Positions 5,899 through 14,674 of a DNA stretch of 54,481 bases are shown one piece after another. The DNA lies in assembly GCA_903908555.1 (NCBI GenBank), contig CAIVSG010000137.1, positions 1 to 54,481 on the forward strand, read 5' to 3'. The stretch comes from an uncultured Chlorobiaceae bacterium. Lineage in GTDB: Bacteria; Bacteroidota; Chlorobiia; Chlorobiales; Chlorobiaceae. The notes beneath the pieces were generated by a model. It ran no database searches, was not told the DNA's origin, and saw only the letters and a program-made list of their open reading frames with translations. A program made the translations under genes and the position numbers. Within the stretch, counting starts at the first letter, position 1. The number at the start of each line of letters is the position of its first letter.

Positions 5899-7458
5899 AT
5901 GCCCGCCCCGTATGGTCAGACTCGACCAATATCACACCATGAGTCTCGCTGGAAAGGGAAACTGCTGCTTGTGGTTGGCATGTCCATCATGTTCTTGTTG
6001 CCGGTTTCTTTATTTGCATCGGTTTCTCTGCTTGACATGGTGAGAACAGCTCTTGACCGTTCACCGGGGCTTCTGCTGGAGAGACAGAGTTTGCGAAGTT
6101 CAGAGAGCAACATGCTTGCGGCTCGATCGGCATTTGATTCACAACTATCACTCTCTTCGAGCTACAGCCAAGCGGACTCTACGGCATCAGGCATTGAACT
6201 TAAAACGGTTGCATCGAAATTATCTTCAAGCACTCTTCTTCCTTTTGGCTTGATTATTGCACCTGCTATATCTGTTCAGGGATATACATCACCTGGATTT
6301 TCTACCCTCAATACTGCTTCAGCAGGTGTTTCATTTACGTTACCTCTTTTGCAAGGTCTTGGTAACAACTCCTACAATATGGCGTTGAAGGCATCACGAA
6401 AGAGTTATCAGGCGGAAGGTTTTGCGTTGCAGCATATAGCTTCAACGAGCATTTATTCTGCTGCCAGTGCTTACTGGAATTACGTTTATGCCTACCAGAC
6501 CTTGAAGCGTGACCAACAACTCACTTATAATGCAAAAGAGAGTTGCCGGGCCACAAAAGCTCTTGCTGGAGCCGGAGAGGTTGCCTCTGTCAGGGTGGTT
6601 CAGGCTGAGGCTTATTTGCAGCAATTAGAAGCTACTGAGATCGGCGATGCCCAAGGGCTTCGACAGGCGTGGAGTGATTTATTTGCTACTGTTGGTTGTT
6701 CTACAAAAGGAAGGGAAGAACCGGAAGAGCCTTTAGACTCATTTCCAGTTCCTGATAGAAATTTAATATTGCCTGGTGATCTCTCAAAACTTAAAGCCAA
6801 AGCACTTTCCAGCCGTGCTGATCTGCAGGCGCTTCGTCTGCAGAGCGATGCGGCAAATGACCTCCTGGCAGGCAGCCGTAACGGCCTGAAGCCTAAAATT
6901 GATCTTTTGCTGTATGCTGGATACAATGGCATGCATAACGGTTCATTGATTACTGATTATTTCAGCTCTCTCTTCAGTCAGGTTCCAGGTGTCAATGCGT
7001 CAGCCACACTCTCTTATACGTTCTCCTATGGAAACCATAGTAACAAGTCTACTTTTATCCGTAACAGTGCTCAGTATGAAACTGCAATAATCAACAGAGA
7101 GGTACTTGAACGCAGCATTGACGAAGGGGTGGGTGTTGCTACAGAATCTGTTAAAAATATCTCAGCAATATTGTTGCTTAGTATGAAAAGTGCAGAGACA
7201 TACCGCTTCCTCAATGCAGCTGAACTCAAGAAATTCAAAGAGGGAATGTCAGACCTTTTCAAAGTGCAGAGTGTCAGCACTGATTTGGGCAATGCTGAAA
7301 AGCAGCTTCTTGCAGCCCAAAAAGCCTATGCATTGGCAGTGCTCACCTATCGCTATCAAATTGCAGAAATCATGCATGAGCACAATGGTCTCTATAGCGT
7401 TGAAGAGCGTGACCTGGTCAGTATTCCAGCACTTGATAATACCATCAATAAGCAATGA
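5899..7458 (+). CDS. TolC-family outer-membrane channel (519 aa)
   Basis: The start chosen is the ATG at 5899, one base after the adaptor stop, although the frame is open from 5827. Residues about 18-42 form a signal-like segment (KGKLLLVVGMSIMFLLPVSL). The rest shows two similar helical repeats with QAEAYLQQLEA and a second LGNAEKQLLAAQKAYALAVL segment, typical of outer-membrane efflux proteins. It should form the exit duct for the exported peptides. Its stop overlaps the next start as ATGA. Confidence 0.8.
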   Translation: MPAPYGQTRPISHHESRWKGKLLLVVGMSIMFLLPVSLFASVSLLDMVRTALDRSPGLLLERQSLRSSESNMLAARSAFDSQLSLSSSYSQADSTASGIELKTVASKLSSSTLLPFGLIIAPAISVQGYTSPGFSTLNTASAGVSFTLPLLQGLGNNSYNMALKASRKSYQAEGFALQHIASTSIYSAASAYWNYVYAYQTLKRDQQLTYNAKESCRATKALAGAGEVASVRVVQAEAYLQQLEATEIGDAQGLRQAWSDLFATVGCSTKGREEPEEPLDSFPVPDRNLILPGDLSKLKAKALSSRADLQALRLQSDAANDLLAGSRNGLKPKIDLLLYAGYNGMHNGSLITDYFSSLFSQVPGVNASATLSYTFSYGNHSNKSTFIRNSAQYETAIINREVLERSIDEGVGVATESVKNISAILLLSMKSAETYRFLNAAELKKFKEGMSDLFKVQSVSTDLGNAEKQLLAAQKAYALAVLTYRYQIAEIMHEHNGLYSVEERDLVSIPALDNTINKQ

Positions 7459-9644
7459 GATCGCAAGCTGAAAAACTGCCATGGAAAGAGGTGAGGGTAA
7501 AAACCCCGACGGTGCTGCAGATGGAAGCAGTGGAGTGCGGAGCAGCTTCGCTTGCTATGATTTTAGCTTATTACGGCAGGTTTGAACCTCTTGAAAAGCT
7601 TCGCGAGGCATGTGGGGTTTCGCGTGATGGCAGCAAGGCGAGCAATCTGATTAAAGCGGCACGTACCTACGGATTTGAGGCAAAAGGCTTTCAGATTGAG
7701 CCTGAGGGGATTAATGGGAAGCGTCTGCCAATGATCCTCTTCTGGAACCTTTATCACTTTGTGGTGCTGGAGGGATATAAAAACGGCATGTATTATATCA
7801 ATGATCCTGGTTCCGGCCCTCGAAAGGTGACCGCAGAGGAGTTTAGTGATTCATTTTCCGGTGTGGCGCTGACTTTTTTACCTACTGCTGACTTTAAAAA
7901 AGGAGGGAAGCCCTTCAGTCTTTTTGATGGACTAAAAAAGCGGTTGCCAGGCCTTGAGACAGCACTGGTTTATATTGTACTGGTCAGTCTGTTATTGGTG
8001 ATACCCGGTCTTGTAGTGCCTTCGTTTCTACGAATATTTATTGATTACGTTCTCGTTAAGGGAATGAGCGGCTGGCTGCAGCCTCTGCTTATCGGCATGC
8101 TGCTGACAGCGCTTTTGCAGGCTGGCCTTACCGGGCTGCAACGCCAATGTCTCCTTAAGGCTGAAACAAAACTCGCCCTGACCTCATCAGCCAGGTTTTT
8201 CAACCATGTTTTTGCGTTACCGATCAGGTTTTTCACCATGCGCCAGGCTGGGGAGATTTCCAACCGTGTACAGCTGAACGATAAGGTGGCTACCATTGTG
8301 GCCGGTGATTTGTCGTCAAACACGCTCAATATCCTGTTGATATGCTTTTATGCTTTATTGATGTTCCGTTACGATGTGCTTCTGACCTTTGTGGCAATTT
8401 TTATCGCTGCTCTTAACGGTATAGCTCTCTCTTATGTATCGAGCAGGCGTATTGTGTTGAACCAGAAGTTTCAGCAGGATAACGGCAAGCTGCTTGGCAC
8501 CACTTTTTACGGGATCAAGACGATTGAAAGCATCAAGGCTACCGGGTCGGAGCAAGACTTCTTTTCGCGTTGGTCCGGGCTTTTTGCCAACATGGTTGCG
8601 GGCCGCCAGACGCTTGAGGTGTCGACGGTTTTCCTGCTTGCTATTCCGCCTTTTCTGCAGACAGCTGGCAATATTGCGATTTTGTCGGTGGGGGGAATGA
8701 GGGTGATGGAGGGAGAACTGACCATGGGTATGCTGGTTGCCTTCCAGAGTCTTTTACTCTCTTTTCTTGCGCCGGTTAACCAGATGGTGACGCTTGGCCA
8801 AAAATTGCAGGAAGCGGAGGGGGATATGCAGCGCCTTGATGATGTGATGAATAATGAAGCATCTCTTGGCGGTGATGACAATGAAAGCCTTTCCGATGCC
8901 GCTGAGAATGGTTACACAGAGAAACTTTCCGGTTTTGTTGAGCTGAAGAACGTAACATTTGGTTACAACGTCCTTGAGCCTCCCCTGATCACTGACTTTT
9001 CGCTTAAGCTTGTTCCCGGTGCAAGGGTGGCATTGGTGGGTGGTTCTGGGTCAGGTAAATCGACCATTGCAAAACTTGTGGCTGGTCTTTATGATCCATG
9101 GAGTGGTGAGGTTCTTTTTGACGGTAAATCGCGGAGTGAGATTCCTCGAAGGTTGCTGGTCAACTCGATTGGAATGGTTGACCAGGAGATCACGCTTTTT
9201 GAGGGCACTATTGCTGAAAATATTGCCATGTGGGACAGCACCCTGCCTCAGGAGGAGATTGCCCGGGCAGCCGAAGATGCTGCCATCAACGCGGTAATTA
9301 ATGCGAGAACAGGAGGGTATCAGGGGGTGCTTGGTGAAGGGGGCAATAACTTTAGCGGCGGGCAGAGACAGAGGATGGAGATTGCCCGTGCTCTTGCCAC
9401 TGATCCTTCTATTCTTATTCTTGATGAAGCGACCAGCGCGCTTGATCCGGCGACGGAAATGGTTATCGATGGAAATATTCGACGCAGAGGATGCACCTCA
9501 CTTATTGTAGCGCACCGTCTCAGTACCATTCGGGACTGTGATGAAATTATTGTGCTTGAATATGGGCAGGTCAAAGAGCGGGGAACACACAGTGTACTGA
9601 TGGCCAAAGAGGGCGTTTATGCCGGCCTGATCAAAACAGGATAG
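7455..9644 (+). CDS. NHLP peptidase-containing ABC transporter (C39 peptidase, 729 aa)
   Basis: Cuts the leader after GG and exports the core peptide. Domains in order: C39 papain-like peptidase (residues about 15-150) with Cys28 in MEAVECGAASLAM, His101 in NLYHFVVLEG and Asp117 in INDPGSG; a six-helix ABC membrane domain (about 165-460); an ATPase domain with Walker A GGSGSGKST, signature FSGGQRQRMEIARAL, Walker B ILILDEATSALD and switch AHRLST. All key residues are present. It overlaps the TolC-type gene by four bases. The family is the NHLM/NHLP ABC transporter 1, matched to the GG-ending Nif11 leaders in this window. Confidence 0.92.
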   Translation: MRSQAEKLPWKEVRVKTPTVLQMEAVECGAASLAMILAYYGRFEPLEKLREACGVSRDGSKASNLIKAARTYGFEAKGFQIEPEGINGKRLPMILFWNLYHFVVLEGYKNGMYYINDPGSGPRKVTAEEFSDSFSGVALTFLPTADFKKGGKPFSLFDGLKKRLPGLETALVYIVLVSLLLVIPGLVVPSFLRIFIDYVLVKGMSGWLQPLLIGMLLTALLQAGLTGLQRQCLLKAETKLALTSSARFFNHVFALPIRFFTMRQAGEISNRVQLNDKVATIVAGDLSSNTLNILLICFYALLMFRYDVLLTFVAIFIAALNGIALSYVSSRRIVLNQKFQQDNGKLLGTTFYGIKTIESIKATGSEQDFFSRWSGLFANMVAGRQTLEVSTVFLLAIPPFLQTAGNIAILSVGGMRVMEGELTMGMLVAFQSLLLSFLAPVNQMVTLGQKLQEAEGDMQRLDDVMNNEASLGGDDNESLSDAAENGYTEKLSGFVELKNVTFGYNVLEPPLITDFSLKLVPGARVALVGGSGSGKSTIAKLVAGLYDPWSGEVLFDGKSRSEIPRRLLVNSIGMVDQEITLFEGTIAENIAMWDSTLPQEEIARAAEDAAINAVINARTGGYQGVLGEGGNNFSGGQRQRMEIARALATDPSILILDEATSALDPATEMVIDGNIRRRGCTSLIVAHRLSTIRDCDEIIVLEYGQVKERGTHSVLMAKEGVYAGLIKTG

Positions 9645-9669
9645 TCAAAACCCTATATTTCCCTACATC

Positions 9670-11895
9670 ATGGATAGAGGCAAAGCAGAGGCGGGAAATG
9701 AACGGTCTTATGCTGCAAAAGCGGCAATCAAAGCCGGTGCACAGCAGAAGGAGTACCGCACGGCGCTTGGCCGTATCGCATCCTTGATGCATGGTAATGA
9801 TAATGCAGCTAAAGAGAGTATTTTAGATCCTGACCCCTTGTTTGCAGCATGCGCTCTTGTTGGGAAAGCGGCTGGAATCACTTTTCGGAAACCCTATGAG
9901 ACAGTTGATGGATCTCATGAAGATACCCTGCAGTTGCTTTGTCATTTTTCGGGTATCCGGGCACGAAGTGTGACGCTCCGGCATGCTGATCAGTGGTGGG
10001 CAAAGGATAACGGCCCGATGCTTTGTTACAGTGTGGACGGGAATAGGCCGTTTGCCCTTCTTCCTGGCAGAGCTTCCGGATACCTGCTTGTTGATCCTTT
10101 GACCTCTGACAGGGTTGAGCTCACCTCTGCAGTTGCTGAGGGGCTGGCACAGCAGGCATGGATGTTTTACCGTCCATTCCCGGAAAAGCCTATGCATGGA
10201 AAAGAGTTGCTCCGGTTTGGCATGTTCGGGTGCCGCGGGGATGTGATACGGATGCTTCTGCTTGGCACTGCCAGCTCTCTGCTTGGTCTTTTGACCCCAG
10301 TTCTGACCGGTATGCTTTTTGGCACGGTTATTCCGAAGTCGGATCGCAGCCAGCTTTTGCAGCTAACCTTAATTCTTGTGGCTAGTGTGATCTCTGTATC
10401 GGGATTTGACCTGGCAAGACAGATTGCTGCAATGAGGATGCAGACGCGTATTGATATGTTGATTCAGCCGGGGTTGATCGATCGGCTTTTGAATCTTCCA
10501 AGCAACTTTTTCCGTACCTACTCTTCGGGCGATCTGGCGGTAAGGGTCATGGGCGCGACGCAGATCCGAGAGATTCTCAGCAGTTCAGCGGTCAGCGTTG
10601 TGCTTGGTATGATGTTCAGTGTCTTTTCGCTCGGTCTTCTTTTTTATTACAGCTGGAAGCTTGCGCTTGTGGCCCTTTTGTTGACGGTGATCATGCTTGC
10701 CGGAACGGTCTTTATATCTCTCCGCCAGTTGACCTTTAATCGTGATGCTCTTACTGTGCAAGGCAGGATATCGGGGCTGCTTGGCAACCTGCTTGGTGGT
10801 ATAACCAAGATCCGGGTGACTGGCACAGAAAAAGTTGCATTTTCAAAATGGGCAGATCTTTTTACTCGTGAACGGGGTCTCATGTTTGAGGCTGGTAAAT
10901 TGCAGAATACGCTGGCCGTGGTTACGACCTCGTTTCCTGTGGCGGCGCTGGCGCTGATCATTTTTTCTGCAGGAAATTTTTTACAGGGCGAGAGACTCAG
11001 TGCTGGCTCTTTTATAGCCTTTACATCAGCCTATACGGGATTTCAGACTACACTTTTACAGATGGTGATGACTGTTATTGCAAGCCTTAATGTAGTGCCG
11101 CTTTATGAACGGTTGAAGCCGGTGCTTGAGATGGTGCCAGAGGCCGATGAGTCTAATAAATACCCCGGCAAACTTTCGGGCGGCATCTCGGTCCACAACC
11201 TGAACTTCAGTTACAGTAGTGACAGCCCTCAGATTCTCTACGATATTAATTTTTCTGCCGCACCTGGCGAGTTTATCGCTCTTGTCGGGGGCTCTGGCTC
11301 GGGGAAGTCAACCTTGCTAAGGCTTTTTCTCGGGTTCGAAAAGCCTGATTCCGGAACTGTTTTCTATGATGGAGAGGATCTGGCCTCTCTGAATGTGCAG
11401 GCAGTGCGTCGCCAGATCGGGGTGGTGATGCAGAATGGCCAATTGCAGCCGGGTTTTATTTTGCAGAATATTATCGGTTCATCCACTCTGACGGTGGATG
11501 ATGCCTGGGAGGCGGCTGCAATGGCCGGGTTTGATGAGGATATTCGCAACATGCCGATGGGCATGCATACCGTCATCAGTGAAGGGGGGGGGACACTTTC
11601 CGGAGGGCAGAAGCAGCGGTTGATTATTGCTGGTTCTCTCGTTCGTAAACCTGGTATTATCTTCTTTGACGAGGCTACCAGCGCGCTCGATAACCGCACG
11701 CAGGAGGTGGTCAGCAGCAGTCTTGAGAAGCTTAAGGCCACCCGTATTGTGATTGCTCACCGACTCAGTACCATCCGTCATGCTGACCGTATTTACTGTC
11801 TTGATAACGGGCGTATTGTACAGTCCGGCAGTTACGCAGAGTTAATGGCTCAGGAGGGCTTTTTTAAGGAGCTTGCCAGTAGGCAGATAGCATAG
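9670..11895 (+). CDS. NHLP second ABC transporter, ATP-binding protein (741 aa)
   Basis: This is the usual partner of the peptidase transporter. Residues about 1-175 form an N-terminal domain. It looks like a degenerate C39-type fold, with a GPMLCYSVDGNRPFALLPG stretch and YLLVDP where the peptidase has its His and Asp segments, but without a catalytic Cys-Gly context. Then come the ABC membrane domain and an ATPase with GGSGSGKST, LSGGQKQRLIIAGSL, IIFFDEATSALD and AHRLST. Twenty-five bases separate it from the first transporter. The two ATPases may work as a heterodimer. The start at 9670 has no strong ribosome-binding site. Confidence 0.88.
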   Translation: MDRGKAEAGNERSYAAKAAIKAGAQQKEYRTALGRIASLMHGNDNAAKESILDPDPLFAACALVGKAAGITFRKPYETVDGSHEDTLQLLCHFSGIRARSVTLRHADQWWAKDNGPMLCYSVDGNRPFALLPGRASGYLLVDPLTSDRVELTSAVAEGLAQQAWMFYRPFPEKPMHGKELLRFGMFGCRGDVIRMLLLGTASSLLGLLTPVLTGMLFGTVIPKSDRSQLLQLTLILVASVISVSGFDLARQIAAMRMQTRIDMLIQPGLIDRLLNLPSNFFRTYSSGDLAVRVMGATQIREILSSSAVSVVLGMMFSVFSLGLLFYYSWKLALVALLLTVIMLAGTVFISLRQLTFNRDALTVQGRISGLLGNLLGGITKIRVTGTEKVAFSKWADLFTRERGLMFEAGKLQNTLAVVTTSFPVAALALIIFSAGNFLQGERLSAGSFIAFTSAYTGFQTTLLQMVMTVIASLNVVPLYERLKPVLEMVPEADESNKYPGKLSGGISVHNLNFSYSSDSPQILYDINFSAAPGEFIALVGGSGSGKSTLLRLFLGFEKPDSGTVFYDGEDLASLNVQAVRRQIGVVMQNGQLQPGFILQNIIGSSTLTVDDAWEAAAMAGFDEDIRNMPMGMHTVISEGGGTLSGGQKQRLIIAGSLVRKPGIIFFDEATSALDNRTQEVVSSSLEKLKATRIVIAHRLSTIRHADRIYCLDNGRIVQSGSYAELMAQEGFFKELASRQIA

Positions 11896-11913
11896 ATTAC
11901 AAGATTTACCATT

Positions 11914-13053
11914 ATGTCATATTTCGGAGATATCTATGAACGTGCGATCCTGCCGGTGTCTCTCCAGCTTATATCGTTGGAGAGCAGGCGAAGGATAAGA
12001 ACTATCATTGATGTTTTGCCTAAAGAGTACGGGTTGATGACATTCGGGTTTGAGTGTCCGCTTCATGAGGCATCTGCAGATGCAGATTTCCTGGTTTCAT
12101 CCGATGTCACTAATGATGGTCCTTCCATTATGATGCATGCATCTGCTGCCGGTAGTGAGTTCCCTGACTCAGTATTTGAAAAGGTTCGTGAATTTGGTTC
12201 CTACTGGAAGGGGGTTTTGTCAAATAAGCAAAGTGACCCAGCGCCTTTGATTGATGATGTCTGGCTTGAATATGATTTGATAGCTCATCCAGAGAGTTTC
12301 CCCGTTCCAGGCATTTTTTTCAGGACCGCCAGTAATATCGAGAAAGATGGCGATGCCCTGCATCTGGACGTGATTGTTGATTTTTTATGCCGGACATATT
12401 TTGATGTGAAAAAAACTTATCCATCCACGCTGTTGCGGCGACAACTTGAAGCGTGTGTTGTATCTGAAGGTGATAATAAAAATGTAAAAAAAAGCATCTA
12501 TATCGGTATGATGCTGTCAAGAAAGTCATCAGGATTGCGACTGGTTGTTGGCTTTGCGTCATCTGAAGCGCTGTTGTCGTTTTTGAGGGATTCAGGTTGG
12601 CCTGGTCCATTAACTTTTATCAAGCCTTTTGTTGATGAGTGGTATCAAATGGTTGATATGGTCACTCTCAATGTGGATATTGGTGAAGATGGTTTGGGGA
12701 TTAAACTTGGTTTTGAGCTTTCTTTTAACTGCCGTCGTCCCCCTGAACGTGAGCCTCGCTGGGCTTTGCTTTTGGATTATCTGGTTGAAAAAGGGATGTG
12801 CTGTCCATCTAAAGTGCAGGGACTGATAACGTATGCCGGCTATGAGGAGTACCCCGGTATGCAGGGGATTATGGCTGAATCATCCGATATGGAACTTCTC
12901 AAAGATGCGTGCAGAATGTTTGTTGTGCGGAAACTTTTTCATATCAAGGTAGTCTATGATGGCACACCTTCGCTTTTTGCAAAGGGTTACCTTGGTGTGA
13001 CACCGTATTTTCGCAGGTGGGATATTTTTAAAGAGGCCACGTCACTACCTTGA
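11914..13053 (+). CDS. Unidentified protein at the end of the export operon (379 aa)
   Basis: I do not recognise this protein. It begins MSYFGDIYERAILPVSLQL, has no signal peptide or membrane segment, and is of mixed helix/strand composition. Notable stretches are DDVWLEYDLIAHPESFPVPG, AKGYLGVTPYFRRW near the C-terminus and several aromatic clusters. It starts 18 bases after the second ABC gene and is codirectional, so it belongs to the export operon and could be a maturation enzyme, an immunity protein or a chaperone for the precursors. No catalytic motif stands out. Codon use and length are consistent with a real, intact gene. Confidence 0.75.
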   Translation: MSYFGDIYERAILPVSLQLISLESRRRIRTIIDVLPKEYGLMTFGFECPLHEASADADFLVSSDVTNDGPSIMMHASAAGSEFPDSVFEKVREFGSYWKGVLSNKQSDPAPLIDDVWLEYDLIAHPESFPVPGIFFRTASNIEKDGDALHLDVIVDFLCRTYFDVKKTYPSTLLRRQLEACVVSEGDNKNVKKSIYIGMMLSRKSSGLRLVVGFASSEALLSFLRDSGWPGPLTFIKPFVDEWYQMVDMVTLNVDIGEDGLGIKLGFELSFNCRRPPEREPRWALLLDYLVEKGMCCPSKVQGLITYAGYEEYPGMQGIMAESSDMELLKDACRMFVVRKLFHIKVVYDGTPSLFAKGYLGVTPYFRRWDIFKEATSLP

Positions 13054-13216
13054 TGTAAAACTGGATCAACAAGAGTTGCCGCTAATCATAAAAATATGAC
13101 CGCTTAGCGCCATTGAGAATTAGCAGTGCTTCGAGAGCATCTTCTATGATGCTTTAAACGTATCGCTTCCGAGTGATAGGCTCATTTCTTAACCCAATCC
13201 AAGGAGGAATAATATT

Positions 13217-13450
13217 ATGTCACTTGATCAAGCAAGAGCGTTCATTGAGAAGATGAAGTCGGACGTTGCTTTTAAAGAGCGTGTTATGGCTATTGAAGAT
13301 GTTGCAGAGCGCTTTAAGCTCATTAAAAGTGACGGGTTTGATTGTAGCGAGGAGGAGATTAAAGAGGTAGCAGAAGAGCTAAGCGACGAGGAGCTGGATG
13401 AGGCCGCGGGGGGGCGATATTGCTTTGGGGATTGCATGCTTGTAGGGTGA
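13217..13450 (+). CDS. Nif11-type RiPP precursor peptide 7 (77 aa)
   Basis: The ATG at 13217 follows AAGGAGG. The leader MSLDQARAFIEKMKSDVAF carries AIEDVAERF, FDCSE and ends DEAAGG. The core is just 11 residues, with Cys at positions 3 and 7 and a C-terminal Leu-Val-Gly; it is the shortest of the set. It lies 163 bases downstream of the export operon on the same strand. The 5' leader (CATTTCTTAACCCAATCCAA) matches those of the minus-strand precursors, so it derives from the same cassette. A stem-loop follows at 13478-13502. Confidence 0.9.
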   Translation: MSLDQARAFIEKMKSDVAFKERVMAIEDVAERFKLIKSDGFDCSEEEIKEVAEELSDEELDEAAGGRYCFGDCMLVG

Positions 13451-13477
13451 CGTTTTTGCCAAGTTGCCTTTACGACA

Positions 13478-13502
13478 CCGGAGTGGTCATAAACCACTTC
13501 GG
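13478..13502 (+). terminator. Stem-loop downstream of precursor 7
   Basis: CCGGAGTGGT (13478-13487) and ACCACTTCGG (13493-13502) pair with one G-T and a five-base loop CATAA. The same sequence block, in gene sense, follows precursor 2 (about 2003-2036). There is no T-run, so a processing or stability role is as likely as termination. Confidence 0.4.
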
Positions 13503-13557
13503 CATCCGGATTGAACCATGGCCCAGGTATCCAGTATCTTTTTACACCGCTTGGTTG

Positions 13558-13683
13558 ATCGGCAAAACAAAGAAAGCTTTGCGGGAACTGGAGAATATTT
13601 GCCGCACACTCTATACCCTCGAATTCATAGACGATGTTCAATTAAGACAGTGCGTGCAAAAAGCTTTCAATCTAAAGTACTTT
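13558..13683 (+). pseudogene. Tn3-family transposase fragment
   Basis: One frame reads KKALRELENICRTLYTLEFI then DDVQLRQCVQKAFN. It resembles the C-terminal region of Tn3-family transposases (ALRELGRIERTLFxLDW, then LRRRVQxGLNKGEA). Only about 40 codons are recognisable; the frame runs into unrelated sequence at both ends and no terminal inverted repeat is visible. The fragment marks an old transposon event at the right border of the RiPP locus. Confidence 0.6.
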
Positions 13684-13785
13684 AAAATCTGTTTTCTGAA
13701 GCGACCCGAATCTGTGCCTTTTTGTTATATATCGGCTGTTGTATAATATATATTATGTAAAGCAGTTATCTAAAAAAAACATAAG

Positions 13786-14064
13786 CTATCGTTTAATGTC
13801 CCGATAAAAGTTCTGATGAGAGCCTACTGCCTCCAGATATACCAATCGAATATCTTCATCCAGCGTATACCCCAAGAGGTACAATTGCCCGCAGCTATGA
13901 AATTTGTAAACATACAATGCAGAAAGGTCTCCCTTTTTTCGCTCGCCGATTTCAGGGTTTTGCTGCACTTTATCAACTGCACAATCGACATCCAAAACGG
14001 TGTTGTCATGAAGCTTTTTGTATTGCCTGGTAAATCTACGTGTCTGACTGACTGACCATGTCAT
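13786..14064 (-). CDS. RelE/ParE-family toxin (92 aa)
   Basis: A short basic protein beginning MTWSVSQTRRFTRQYKKLHD. It has the RelE/ParE fold pattern: an N-terminal helix pair, then GDLSALYVYKFHSCGQLYLLGYTL and a C-terminal VGSHQNFYRDIKR. Toxins of this type act as ribosome-dependent or free mRNA interferases, or poison gyrase. The start codon overlaps the stop of the upstream antitoxin gene by four bases (ATGA), as usual for such pairs. It appears intact. Confidence 0.8.
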   Translation of the reverse strand: MTWSVSQTRRFTRQYKKLHDNTVLDVDCAVDKVQQNPEIGERKKGDLSALYVYKFHSCGQLYLLGYTLDEDIRLVYLEAVGSHQNFYRDIKR

Positions 14065-14294
14065 TTACGGCCACTCCTGGGAACGAACGGTATAGACTGT
14101 TCCCGCGGTTCTGCCATTGAAGCAAGAGACGCTACTATAAAATCTACTGGCAGGTCAGGATTATCAATGGAAGCACGACCAACCTGAGCCCAAAATTCTA
14201 TCTGCCCTGCAATGGTGCGATGCTCTGCAACAGCATCCTGCTTGGCTTGCTCGTACAGATGATGATTAATTCGTATTGATGTACTGACTGACAT
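14061..14294 (-). CDS. ParD-like antitoxin (77 aa)
   Basis: The product starts MSVSTSIRINHHLYEQAKQD, a ribbon-helix-helix DNA-binding N-terminus, followed by a region with FWAQVGRASIDNPDLPV typical of ParD-like antitoxins. The ATG at 14294 is preferred over one at 14321 because AAGGA precedes it at a proper distance. The protein should bind the toxin encoded next and repress its own promoter, probably at the palindrome at 14321-14336. Confidence 0.78.
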   Translation of the reverse strand: MSVSTSIRINHHLYEQAKQDAVAEHRTIAGQIEFWAQVGRASIDNPDLPVDFIVASLASMAEPREQSIPFVPRSGRK

Positions 14295-14320
14295 ATCGAT
14301 TTTCCTTATTATATTATTCA

Positions 14321-14336
14321 TACCACATTTGTGGTA
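14321..14336. promoter_or_regulatory. Operator-like palindrome of the toxin-antitoxin operon
   Basis: TACCACA-TT-TGTGGTA lies 27 bases upstream of the antitoxin ATG. Its position and symmetry fit an autoregulatory site for the ribbon-helix-helix antitoxin. Confidence 0.5.
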
Positions 14337-14402
14337 AAGTAATAAACAATTTCATCCTTTCAATACATCCCAGTGAAATTTCAGCTCCATAGAGCCATCC
14401 AA

Positions 14403-14462
14403 CATTCCCAGAAAACCTTGCTTAACATCCCAATTTTTCAAAAGCTTTTCCGTCCCGGTCAG
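14403..14462 (-). pseudogene. Fragment of a livF-type gene (C-terminus)
   Basis: The minus strand reads LTGTEKLLKNWDVKQGFLGM. This closely matches the C-terminus of the intact LivF in this window (LTGTGEELLNNQDVKKAFLGM, encoded at 23508-23570). The upstream frame hits stops after a few codons and no Walker motifs are nearby. It is the last trace of another branched-chain-amino-acid-type ABC ATPase gene. The rest of the spacer 14295-14674 shows no gene. Confidence 0.65.
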
Positions 14463-14674
14463 CTGTCCGAAACCACAATATTACCGCCAAAGTCTCAGCC
14501 AGTAGCCTACCGGCAAAAAGAAAGAAATTGGATAAAAATATGTAAGTTCTAACAGCAAATCTGGCATGAAAAAGATGGTACACTTTGCCGCGGAATAATC
14601 ATTTCGTGGATTAAAGCTTTTTTTGCACTATGTGCATAAATGCGAAGCTCACTTCTCTTCAATAATTGCAAGCG

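Noticed and set aside
13228-13641. Minus-strand open frame across precursor 7
   Set aside because: It is antisense to the precursor leader, giving low-complexity Ser runs; its N-terminal part comes from the repeated hairpin and the transposase remnant.
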